The position numbers and the translations under genes are program-made. DNA of 64,000 nucleotides from Albugo candida (taxonomy: Eukaryota > Oomycota > Peronosporomycetes > Albuginales > Albuginaceae): assembly GCA_905220665.1 (NCBI GenBank), contig CAJNAR010000172.1, forward strand, positions 62,001-126,000, in the 5' to 3' direction. Below are positions 45,814 through 54,977 of this stretch, one piece after another; position 1 is the first letter of the stretch, and each line of letters begins with the position of its first letter. The notes under the pieces were generated by a model. That model saw nothing but the letters and a program-made list of their open reading frames with translations, was not told where the DNA came from and did not search any database.

Positions 45814-45976
45814 TGTTAGTTTTCGGTCAAAAGGGGAATTATATTATCAAGATTAACAGTCTTCTACGGGCCACTAATCACTACCTCTCGAATTATGTGT
45901 CATGCTTCATATTCGTCGATTCGCATGTCGTGTGTACTGCGCACTCGGTGCTTCAAGTACAGTGTACGTTTCAACA
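45814..45976 (-). repeat. Copia B 5' LTR (right)
   Basis: 163 bp. On + it starts tgttagttttcggtc and ends tttcaaca; partner of 41446-41572. Confidence 0.9.
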
Positions 45977-45981
45977 TCTAC

Positions 45982-46504
45982 AAGGTTCGAAAAAAATGCG
46001 GCTGAAAATGAATCGCGAAAGTACCGAACGTGATGAACTTCAAATTGTCGGTTACAGCGATGCTGATTTTGCTGCAGACCGAACGGATAGAAAATCGGTA
46101 ACGGGTGGTTGGATCACTGTTGATGGAGTGCCAGTGTCGCGGACGGCGAGAAAACAAGGCAGTGTGTCACTATCCACCAAGGAAGCAGAGTTAACCGCGG
46201 CCTCTGTTGTGGTCGTACAAACGATTGGAATACGCGAATTGCTTCGTGAGGCTGGTTTGAATTGCAAAGAACCTATGATTCTGCATGTGGATAATCAGGC
46301 GGAACTGAAAGAGATGGTTCGTCAGCGAAGTCGAAACATGTTGACGTGCGAATTAGATTCGTAACCTCTCATGTGAAAAGCGGAATTTTATTGCCAAGAT
46401 ACCTCGAAAGTCGTAGTATGCCTGCGGATTTAGAGACGAAAGCACTCGCAGCATCACGCTTGGAGGAGCTGAGAACCTTGATTGGCCTGAACGAAAATGA
46501 ATGA
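45982..46504 (+). pseudogene. Copia A pol, RNase H part after copia B
   Basis: It resumes with QGSKKMRLKMNRE where KRVARYL stopped. IVGYSDADFAADRTDRKSVT is the RNase H start; VSLSTKEAELTAASVVVVQT and ILHVDNQAELKEMV follow. A frameshift near 46350 leads into SHVKSGILLPRYLESRSMP and the end near 46504. Confidence 0.85.
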
Positions 46505-46549
46505 AGTTGTTCAGAGGGAGGTAAATGACTGCAGTCCCCGATGAAGGAG

Positions 46550-46753
46550 TGTTGGAAACTCGATTCGATGAAGATGGAACCGCATTGCTTTATTTTGCAT
46601 ATTGATGCGTGGACTCCACAGCATTTCAGTGCTTAGGTAAACCGGTAGGTTCTTTTGAGAAGAAGGAACAATACACTTACCTTTTGCTTCTACTTTTGTG
46701 GTCGTCGTTCGCGCTCCCTCTAAGTCTGTCGCAGCGTTGCTGGACAATCAACA
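46550..46753 (+). repeat. Copia A 3' LTR
   Basis: 204 bp, TGTTGGAAA to CAATCAACA, with tgaag next to it. Confidence 0.92.
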
Positions 46754-46874
46754 TGAAGAGCAAAAGCACTGGAATCGTAAGCATTAAGCTAGTCTATCAG
46801 AATTAAAATTCCCGAATGGCGTATGTATGTACTGTACCAACGAGAGTCATTTTATTACCCACTGCTGCTAAAGT

Positions 46875-49424
46875 TTGTGCCCCAACGCATCACAAAAATC
46901 TAAGATCACTCTATTGGATCAGAGTTCGATGAATGCACTGAATGAATTCATCGCAAATACTCAACTCTTCAATCAATTTCTCAAAACGCATCAGAAGGAT
47001 CTGACACAAAGACTTGCTTATGAGATTGCTGGACCCACTTCGCTACTTTCCGACAAATGCTTTTATATGTATGCGCATTTAACACAGCAACTTTGTGAGC
47101 TCTATGAGTACTTTATCACCGAAAAGCTTATTCCACTTTTGTCACAAAAGGAGACATCGAGCACGAAACAGACCAAGTTGAAAAGCACCTTTTTGATAGT
47201 ATGCGACTTCCTACAAGTCGTTCGCATCGTTTACGCACAAATGTTTTCTCAGATTGATATTATTGAATCTGCTTCACAAAGAGAAGGGGAGATTGCTTCA
47301 CCATCGATCGATGCGTATAACAATCAAGAGGACTTGGCCGTTTTGACACCTCCAATCATAGAGATTCCATCGGGTCAGACACCGAGTCTTAAGGAAAAGA
47401 GGTTTGATAGCACGAAGAATTATATCTGCAGAAAAGTTTCTGAAAGAAAAGAGTCAAAATACCTGATTGAGTTAGAAGAGCAAATTCAAGGCCTACCTTG
47501 CTCTTTGTATGGGCTGAAGCTCCTGCTAGAAGACAAAATGGTGACACATGTCCATAGTAGAGAAAATGGAAAGGTTTGTTTGGTGCAGAGTCAAAAAGTC
47601 TTGTACTTACTCGACAATGGATTACTAATCTTTGCGAGTCCGAAGAGTATGTCGAAATCAACGACTGACATACAATGCAATGGGGCTTCCTGTCTATCTT
47701 CATCTCATCATTGTAGCGTGGTTGACATCTCACTGCGGTTGGATGTCGACGATATTTTCATAGAGAACCAACCGGAGCGGGTGCATTCCCGGAGTGACAT
47801 CACAGATGAGTTGTTTGCCTTAATATGCCACAATCAAGTCATCATGATAAGCTTCTCCGACATCCGACAAAAACAAATCTGGCATCGCGCAATTGAGAGA
47901 GTCTTGACGGATAATGGCAACCGAACGCGAAATGTAAAGCATGATGAAATTCAGACAGATCATTCCGATCTAGCTTTACTACTGGAAGAAATGCCAATTG
48001 ATCAAATTCCGTTGATTCGATTAGCCTCTCACGACGCAGAAGAACTAACCGACCTTTTTTGGATCAAGTGTGATGGCATAAAAGCATGGGTGCGTTCGGA
48101 TTGGGCACTCGGTAAAATAATGTTTGACGGTAAGACTATGCTTTTGTTTGAAGTCCTTGGATGGAAGTCATACAACCATCTCCTTACTTGGAGCTGTATC
48201 GTAAAATCTGGTGAGTCGGGATGTGCACCGATCATGCAAATTGTTGAAAACTCTTTGACGGGACCTCAGGACTGGAGCTTACAGCTGACACTAAAGATGG
48301 ATGCGAATACATATATCATACAGCTAATGACGACACGACGGAATCGGACTGATTTCTGGTTCGACCAGTTCGCAAAAGCAATTGCTCGGAACGAAAAAAT
48401 CCAAATTAATTCTGAGCGAAAATGTAGCCAGAGAATAGAACCTTACTCACCCACGTCGAGTGAGAAGGATAAAGCAATCACTGGGACGGCACGATCAAAA
48501 TTGTTTACTGCTACAAATAAGGATATCATTCCATCCGACTCGACAAAACGTCCATCCAAAGAGATTAAGCATGATGTTGCTTTAAAAGCTAAATGGATGC
48601 AATCAAAAAAGCAAAAAAAAACGAACGCTGAGTTAAACGCTGCACAGGAAGAAAGCCTGAAAGGTGGAACATCTGGCTATTTGCAAGCATGTCCCAAGGA
48701 GTCTACGAAAGTTTCACAAAATATACTGATTACTGATGCTCCGACAAAGTTAGATGAGCATAGTTCGAGCCCTCATGAGACGATTTCAGCGTTGACATCT
48801 CCAAGTATTCGGATCGTATTGACAGGTCTCGATCCATCTGCCATTATTCGAAATCAAATCAAATCAATTACAGATGCACATCTGGAAGAGGATATCGAAG
48901 TAGCTACCCACTTGATTGTTCTCACACACAAACTCAAACGAACCGTCAAGCTCATGTGTGGTATAGCGTATTGCGATCACATTTATATAGCGAAATGGCT
49001 CCTGGATTCGGCAAATAGTGGTCACCCCATCGAGAACGAAAATACGGAATACTGTCTGACCGATCGAGAGGCGGAACAAAAATGGAAATTTAGTCTATTT
49101 GAAATTATGTATGGACGCACAAAAGAACAACGCCAGAGATTGTTTCATGGAAGTCGCTTTTTTGTGACAAATCACAAAAGCCTCTTACCACCATTTAATG
49201 ATCTGCAAAAAATGGTGCAATCAGCCGGAGGTACGATCTTTTGCAAAGGGATTGCCGAGCCGACAGACATTGTCATCACGACAAAGGCAGCACTCACAGT
49301 ACCGAGTATACTGAAGCGCTTGCGCAATGCACAAAAAGTATACTCGCCGGAACTGATCCTGAGTGGTATTTTGCAACAAAGACTCGGACTTGACAATCAT
49401 CAACTTGAGTTGCCGCACAATTAG
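46875..49424 (+). CDS. PH-PH-BRCT-BRCT domain protein
   Basis: An open frame of 849 codons. The first ATG in it is at 46929 (MNALNEF). The frame is open from 46875 and is preceded by ctgctaaag, a plausible splice acceptor, so an upstream exon is likely. The N-terminal ~110 residues are helical (FNQFLKTHQKDLTQRL) and faintly DH-like. The first PH-like domain, about 215-345, ends ..RQKQIWHRAIERVL; a second, about 395-505, ends FWFDQFAKAIA. After a Lys/Ser-rich linker come two BRCT repeats, 644-725 (IRIVLTGL, THLIVLTHKLKRTVKL, IAKWLLDS) and about 755-840 (RLFHGSRFFVT, VQSAGGTIF), arranged as in the phospho-Ser-binding pairs of MDC1 and PTIP. The role is probably a DNA-damage or cytokinesis scaffold; the combination resembles ECT2 in reverse order. 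Copia A ends only 116 bp upstream. Confidence 0.82.
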   Translation: MCPNASQKSKITLLDQSSMNALNEFIANTQLFNQFLKTHQKDLTQRLAYEIAGPTSLLSDKCFYMYAHLTQQLCELYEYFITEKLIPLLSQKETSSTKQTKLKSTFLIVCDFLQVVRIVYAQMFSQIDIIESASQREGEIASPSIDAYNNQEDLAVLTPPIIEIPSGQTPSLKEKRFDSTKNYICRKVSERKESKYLIELEEQIQGLPCSLYGLKLLLEDKMVTHVHSRENGKVCLVQSQKVLYLLDNGLLIFASPKSMSKSTTDIQCNGASCLSSSHHCSVVDISLRLDVDDIFIENQPERVHSRSDITDELFALICHNQVIMISFSDIRQKQIWHRAIERVLTDNGNRTRNVKHDEIQTDHSDLALLLEEMPIDQIPLIRLASHDAEELTDLFWIKCDGIKAWVRSDWALGKIMFDGKTMLLFEVLGWKSYNHLLTWSCIVKSGESGCAPIMQIVENSLTGPQDWSLQLTLKMDANTYIIQLMTTRRNRTDFWFDQFAKAIARNEKIQINSERKCSQRIEPYSPTSSEKDKAITGTARSKLFTATNKDIIPSDSTKRPSKEIKHDVALKAKWMQSKKQKKTNAELNAAQEESLKGGTSGYLQACPKESTKVSQNILITDAPTKLDEHSSSPHETISALTSPSIRIVLTGLDPSAIIRNQIKSITDAHLEEDIEVATHLIVLTHKLKRTVKLMCGIAYCDHIYIAKWLLDSANSGHPIENENTEYCLTDREAEQKWKFSLFEIMYGRTKEQRQRLFHGSRFFVTNHKSLLPPFNDLQKMVQSAGGTIFCKGIAEPTDIVITTKAALTVPSILKRLRNAQKVYSPELILSGILQQRLGLDNHQLELPHN

Positions 49425-50887
49425 CTCCAGCAGGACGAGATTGGATCGTCTACTAAAAGACTTTACTGCTTTTTTGAGTTGATAAATAGAGAAATCTCAA
49501 CACACATCTTATTTATGAATTTCCAGTAGTAATATTGCAAAGGAAATCACGGTATCCACGCTCATTTGGTATGTTGGAGCCTTGATCACAATGACGCGTA
49601 AGGTGTCATTTCACGTGTATCACCGCATCACAAATTGGTGATATATTGATAAGATCCTCTGCTATCATTAATTTAATCACAACCACCACACTGAAATCTA
49701 TGCCTGACAAACATCTAAGGCTCAATAAAGTGATTTAGGTCGCCGGATGTAAAAGAACATTCAGTCGTTCCTCCTACGCTGGTCGCGAGGCGCAGACTGG
49801 CGAAATCGAAGTTTTTACTCGCTTTCAGGATCGCTTCAAAGTATGTTGCTGATAGATAATGTCAACGAGCAAAAAAGCGCTAATACTCTGACAGACGTTT
49901 TCGATTAGGCTGCATCAACTCCTGCTCTGATAGTCTCCATATACGCTATTTCTCACTACTCTACTAAATAAGTCGAGAATCTATCACAGCTCTAAAACAT
50001 AATGAAACAATTCAAGACTTCAATGAACGCTCCAGATAAGGCAGTGCCATTATTACCACAACAGTTGAGATAGTTGTAAATACTTCGAGGAAGATTATGT
50101 GTACTCTGCATGTCCTTTTGCTACAACACTGCTTCTGCAAAATTTGAAAACTTTTCCTTTTGAATGCGTTCGCTCGTCTTACGGAAAGTATCACATTTAT
50201 ATTCAGCTGTGATGCCATGCAATTTTAGACTTTTCGAAAATTTAACAGATCGTCACACGAATCCAACCGTACATAATCGCAAACACTATTGCACAAAGTT
50301 GGCGTAAGATCGACGAAATAGATCAGCGACGTCAATGTATGATTCAAGAAGTCTGACGATATATGGCAGATGATGCAATTGTTCCATGTCTCTATCATGC
50401 AATCCGGCCATTTCGATATTGTGGAGCGTTTAAAACAACTTTCCGTTTATAAGTTATTGTGTGCCGTCTTCCGAAAGACTCGCGTAAAAAAAATACAGCT
50501 GTTGAATTGATGTGCTCCACCATTGTAAATTATTCCATTCCATCTGTTGCAGCATCAAATATTGAAACTAGCCAGTTGCTTACATTCCTGATCATGGGAG
50601 ATAGGTGCCGAAGATGGTGATGAGTGACGGTCGTGTACGCAATGTATCGACCGTTTCGTTACCAAGACAACTGAACACACCGCAGGATTGCTGGAAACGA
50701 TACATTACAATGCGAGCTAAAGAGATTGAATAGACTTCACGGAAACATGCAAAGAAACTGTAACTTCATCCGAATACATCACACAAACGTGACGATCCAA
50801 CAGAAAAATCATCATTCCTTGCACGACACACAAATCTTCATAATCCAAAAGTTAACGAGATAGAGACTAAGAAACAATAGACTGTGA
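49425..50887. other. 1.46 kb intergenic between PH-BRCT and bZIP genes
   Basis: No frame above about 70 codons and no repeat seen. Presumably holds the promoter of the bZIP gene. Confidence 0.4.
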
Positions 50888-52345
50888 ATGAAATTTAGTG
50901 ACATTGAACCGTTACCGTTCCCCTATGGAGTCGATGTATCGCGTTCCTTTTCTTTTGCAAATTTTACAGCGATTGAAAGATTTATCCTACGGGAACTTTT
51001 GAGCGCTATTGATCCACCTGAACGGAAGAGGAAGTATCGCTCCGATCTCGAAGATTTGCACTGGATCCCAATAGGTGAAAAGCTGCATAAAACGTTGGTC
51101 CCGTCTGGAAGTTTGCCGACGAAGCCATTTTTGAAAAAGGACGAATATCACCACGTCACTCCTATAGCTCATGAGAAAATAAGCCTTCGCAAGCGAAATA
51201 TTCGATCGCATTCTCGGCCAGACGAAATGAGTCGCTATGAGAGACATAAACAGCGAAATCGAATTTCGATGCAAAAACTTCGAAAGCGAGAAAAGGAACA
51301 AATTAGATTTTATCATAGATTAATCCAACAACTAGAACAAGAACTTGAGCAGCATTTGGACGTCTATGAGAAGAAAACTACTAATATCAAGACATTTCGT
51401 GAAGACCTTGAAAAAGCAGCAAAGATCAGAGTTACTCACAATGCAGTGTGGCGGATGAATAATGATCAGCAACGCCTGTTAGTGGAAACTGTGTCGCTTC
51501 GGAGGAACAGAGCAATTCTACGTGAAAAACGTGCACGAGTAAATCAGAGAATTCACACCTTACAAGAGCTTGTACGGCAACCTGCTTTATCGTTCACACT
51601 TTGTATTCCTACAAACGTGACTAGGGAGAATTTCGAAATCTTTGTAAACTCACTGTCTGAAGACCATATAGAAGGCATCGTAGATGCAAGTCTGCAACGT
51701 TTGACCTTGTTCAATCGAGCAACTGATGTTTTCGATTTAGAAGATGATGTGCCCGTACAAGAATGGAATCGACTGGTCGCTACGACTCACATGAAAAATT
51801 GCAAGTATTTATTCTCAAAAAGGTATAGCAAGACAGACATCGACGCGCTTGAGAAAAATACATGGCTGCTTATGAAGACTTGCCAAAATGTATGGCCAGG
51901 GACTGATCCATGGGAAGAAGGGGATATACCTCGAATCATACGATTCGTTAACGAGAACACAATTTTCATTCTATGTGGAAAGAGCATCCTTACTGGTGTC
52001 TTCCTGCTGTTTAGAAGGCAAGATGGCTATGACACTGTACATGGCTTACAAAGCGTGGAGTTTCACGGGTCTTCGGACTTGGATAGCGTGATCATGTCTG
52101 CAAGCACAGTGCGGGACGAGGGAATATATACAAAGAAACACGCTCTTCTTTTTGCGTATACGTTGACCAAGATAAGGTGTTCATTCGATCAGGATCAAAG
52201 TTCAAAGCAAGGAAGTCCCGAGTTTAACGACTGTGTCGTCAAAGCATGTGGGCAAATCGCTTGTGATGACCAGCTGACCGCAAAAGAGATTCTTTATCAA
52301 GCTTTCCCATCGATTTGTGCTTTTGAAGAAAAGGTCTTTATGTAA
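50888..52345 (+). CDS. bZIP transcription factor with START-like C-terminal region
   Basis: 485 residues, single exon, ATG at 50888. The basic region RYERHKQRNRISMQKLRKR (117-134) has the N-x7-R invariant pair (Asn124, Arg132), with Ser-Met where most bZIPs have Ala-Ala. The following heptads (IRFYHRLIQQLEQELEQHL) extend a coiled coil to about residue 165, then further helix to about 235. The C-terminal half (about 240-470) is an alpha/beta region (LCIPTNVTRENFEIFVNSL, FILCGKSILTGVFLLFRRQ, SVIMSASTVRDEG) resembling the START-like modules attached to bZIP or bHLH factors in oomycetes. It is nuclear by inference. Convergent with RNASEH2C, whose stop lies 194 bp beyond. Confidence 0.85.
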   Translation: MKFSDIEPLPFPYGVDVSRSFSFANFTAIERFILRELLSAIDPPERKRKYRSDLEDLHWIPIGEKLHKTLVPSGSLPTKPFLKKDEYHHVTPIAHEKISLRKRNIRSHSRPDEMSRYERHKQRNRISMQKLRKREKEQIRFYHRLIQQLEQELEQHLDVYEKKTTNIKTFREDLEKAAKIRVTHNAVWRMNNDQQRLLVETVSLRRNRAILREKRARVNQRIHTLQELVRQPALSFTLCIPTNVTRENFEIFVNSLSEDHIEGIVDASLQRLTLFNRATDVFDLEDDVPVQEWNRLVATTHMKNCKYLFSKRYSKTDIDALEKNTWLLMKTCQNVWPGTDPWEEGDIPRIIRFVNENTIFILCGKSILTGVFLLFRRQDGYDTVHGLQSVEFHGSSDLDSVIMSASTVRDEGIYTKKHALLFAYTLTKIRCSFDQDQSSKQGSPEFNDCVVKACGQIACDDQLTAKEILYQAFPSICAFEEKVFM

Positions 52346-52539
52346 AGTTCGAGAGCACGCCAAGTCATGCATTGTGGTCACCTACGTGCAACCCAGTGTC
52401 GATTTGATCACTGCCTCCAGCTTTAACTGAGAACATAAAAACAAATAGATGCATTCGTGTCATCTGCAATTGGAGAGTTGCACGAAGTATATCAATATAA
52501 TTTTCTATCAAGATTTGTCATATAATCAACAATGCCGTT

Positions 52540-53110
52540 TCAAACGCGATAATGAATAGCCTTTGATAATTCATTCCAACATTTCAGGACACCCTTAAGC
52601 TCCAGTGACTCGTCCACTAGTTCGTCTTGAACGTTCCTAATATACGTACAAACTTATAAGACATTGTGGTTCACACAAGTATCCTCACCACAAAGTAATC
52701 TCGTCGAAATGTGAGTCGACATCCCAGATGAGCAGATCTTGCGTTTCACTTGTTGTTTTATCGTCTACAACGAATCCTACAAATGTGACATTTCAATGTA
52801 TCTGCTGCTATGATCCTAATGACAATCTCATCTTCGTACCGGTCAAGTCCATAGACTTCAATCTCACACGCTCCCCGCATAGCTCAACTCCGCGGAATTG
52901 CGCTGTCTGAATTTCTTCCTCGTTTCCATTCTTAGCTTCTGCTACTTCCGTTCTTTGAGGTTGGAAGTACTTATTGACAAAGGCTTGACCATCGTAATCG
53001 ATATGACACGGCAAAGAATGCACAGCACTACTATTTTTTGGTGGCAACGGACATCGGACCAAGCAAACATGCACATCATCCGATACAATCAAGTCAGTGT
53101 CGCTCATCAT
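52540..53110 (-). CDS. RNASEH2C: Ribonuclease H2 subunit C
   Basis: Three exons: 53110-52840, 52776-52689, 52636-52540. The introns are 63 and 52 bp (donors GTACGA, GTGAGG; acceptors TGTAG, ATTAG), giving 151 residues. Landmarks of the family: SLPCHIDYDGQAFVNKYF near residue 33-50, FRGVELCGERVRL, and after splicing FDEITLWNVQDE and LSKAIHY at the end, corresponding to the conserved tail of subunit C. It is a non-catalytic subunit of the trimer that removes ribonucleotides from DNA and clears RNA:DNA hybrids. Length agrees with the family (about 150-165). The start lies 39 bp downstream of the MFS stop on the same strand. An alternative start at the second ATG (53107) changes one residue. Confidence 0.87.
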
Positions 53111-53149
53111 ATAGTTCCTATTTTGATGTTTTACACTATACAGACAAAA

Positions 53150-54922
53150 TTACAGTGCAGTCATGGGTTTCGAAGGAGGCAATAAAATATCGACTTCATC
53201 TTCCTCCTTTTGCCAAGCTTCTTTTGCCACCACATCCGCCTTTTGTGTGTCGTGAACGCAATAAAGCACAAAAATGACACATGAAAGACTTAATCCGCTA
53301 CATAATACGAGTGCGTTAGCTCAATTTTGAGAAAGTTTTGCAGATAAATGACGCACCCGAAAACTAGACATAATTTGGCAAGACCGTCCTTTTCTGGATT
53401 GTCACCAGTACCGAGAAAGTGGATGGCTGATAACGTATAAGATGCTACGATTATATTCCAAATGTATCCGACTCCCATATATATCGAGAATGCTCGAGAG
53501 CGAATTTCGACTGGAGTGATATCTGTGAGATAGACCCTGCGAGGATATCAAGATGAAAAATTCAATTGTCAACAACAATTCATAGCGTACCATACGACAA
53601 CGCCCAACCCAACGGCGAAGCCGGCGATAAAGAAGAGGACGCACAGCACGGTGATCTGCCCTTGCAACCTCGTGTAGTTATCCAGATAAAGCAGCGACCC
53701 GCTGAGACACATCAGTGCAGCAGTCATCAAAGCGGAGCCAAAAATTAGAAGCTTTCTTCTTCCATAAGTATCCACAATCTGAAGAGAAATGATCGTTGCC
53801 AAAACATTCACCAAGTTCGCGGTGACGTTGGCCATGAAGGGATCCGCAAGTCCAGCAATTTCGAACAATTTTGCAGAATAGAGCATCACGGTATTGATAC
53901 CAGTTATCCTATTAGGGCGTTTCACCTCTCGATCAGCTCTAATCAAGATTGCATCATCTTACATACGCTTGAAACGTGATGAGTGCTGATCCGGTTAGTA
54001 TGATCGACAGGTGCATCCAAAGATCTTGAATTGATGCCATTCTCTGTTTTTTCTGGAGCTCTATTTGTTGAGCCATTTCTTCTAATTCAGCCTTGATCGA
54101 CTCGTCCGTTTTCTCCTGTCCTCGCAATTGCTTCAACATCAATTGTGCCTGCACAATGCACACGGTATAACAGATCTATCAAGTGAGCATTTCCACCTAC
54201 AGCGTCTCTACCACGATGCTTGTACAACCATAACGGACTTTCCGGAAACCATCGGATACAGCTGCATTGGATTATCGCTGGAACGACAATGAGCAAATTC
54301 AAATACTACTCTCCATCACAATCATTCAGTTCGCAAACATTTGGCAACAATGAATTTTGTATCTCACCCGCCAGCCGTCCGGAATGTGCTTGATGAAAAA
54401 CCAGCCAAAACAACTTGTCGCGAGTATCCCAATTGTCACGCACAATTGATGATAACTCGTTAATTTACCTCGACTACAAATTGGAGCAATCTCGCTAAGG
54501 AGTATCGGAACTGTATTGGTGACAATCCCACATGCAATTCTATCAAGCATTTGTCAAGTCGACTGCTAGCAACATGGCCGATCGTACCCGATGCAAAGTC
54601 TTCCCGAAAACAGTTCCATTTTGGAATTTGCTAAAGCACATAGTAGCGCGCCAATGACAAAGAACACGTTATTGAGTAGAATTAACCTTCGCAAGCTGAT
54701 ACGCTCTGCTAAATCGCCAGTACTGAAGGCTGCCACAAGCGCACCAACTAAAACTAATCCTGTTGCTCGTTCCTGTTCTTCTGTTTCAAGCCTAAGACTA
54801 TTCAGTATAGAGCCTATCGCATTTGGTAAAATGCAGACATTCAGTACTGTGAACGTATATCCCCATAGAAGCGATGAAATTGCGACTAAAGAGCCGATAC
54901 AAGTGAGACGATAACCGCTCAT
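53150..54922 (-). CDS. MFS sugar transporter (GLUT/SP family)
   Basis: Seven exons: 54922-54588, 54539-54368, 54305-54201, 54148-53967, 53908-53591, 53536-53357, 53288-53150. The introns are 48, 62, 52, 58, 54 and 68 bp, all GT..AG, and all joins keep frame; 476 residues. Sugar-porter signatures in order: GRLCIGIACGI then PILLSEIAP (TM4-5), FPESPLWLYKHRG after TM6, FQAITGINTVMLYSAKLF (TM7), VDTYGRRKLLIFG between TM8 and TM9, VWVYLTDITPVEIRSRAF and GLAKLCLVFG near the end, about 12 membrane segments in all. The usual RxGRR in loop 2-3 is degenerate (GDLAERISLRR). Substrate unknown, probably a hexose, in plasma membrane. The intron-containing structure contrasts with the single-exon channel gene just upstream. 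Confidence 0.92.
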
Positions 54923-54977
54923 ACAACAAACGGAATTGTCCGAACTTAGCGTCTATTACCGTACTTTCGAATCGAAC

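Larger units (their letters stand above)
41446..45976 (-). mobile_element. Copia element B, nested in copia A in opposite orientation
   Basis: LTRs at 41446-41572 and 45814-45976 are flanked by the exact duplication tctac (41441-41445, 45977-45981). Minus-strand order from the right: LTR, primer-binding site (45813-45800), gag, pol, polypurine tract gagtgggag, LTR. The left LTR lacks about 36 bp present in the right one. Gag is of the UBN2 type, unlike elements A and C, so it is a different copia lineage. Integrase, reverse transcriptase and RNase H are recognisable but interrupted. Confidence 0.93.
37320..46753 (+). mobile_element. Copia element A, split by copia B
   Basis: Two 204-bp LTRs (37320-37523, 46550-46753) are flanked by an exact 5-bp duplication tgaag (37315-37319, 46754-46758). 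Primer-binding site 37524-37537; polypurine tract gatgaaggag before the 3' LTR. By hand the LTRs differ at about 24 of 204 positions with no gaps, so the insertion is old. Removing copia B (41446-45976 plus one tctac) leaves a normal copia length of about 4.9 kb with domains in the order gag, protease, integrase, reverse transcriptase, RNase H. Confidence 0.93.

Noticed and set aside
53950..53960. A 24-bp intron in the MFS gene giving RADREVKRPN in the protein
   Set aside because: The GTATGT donor with the later acceptor CTAATAG gives a 58-bp intron and restores the conserved TGINTVMLYS without an insertion.
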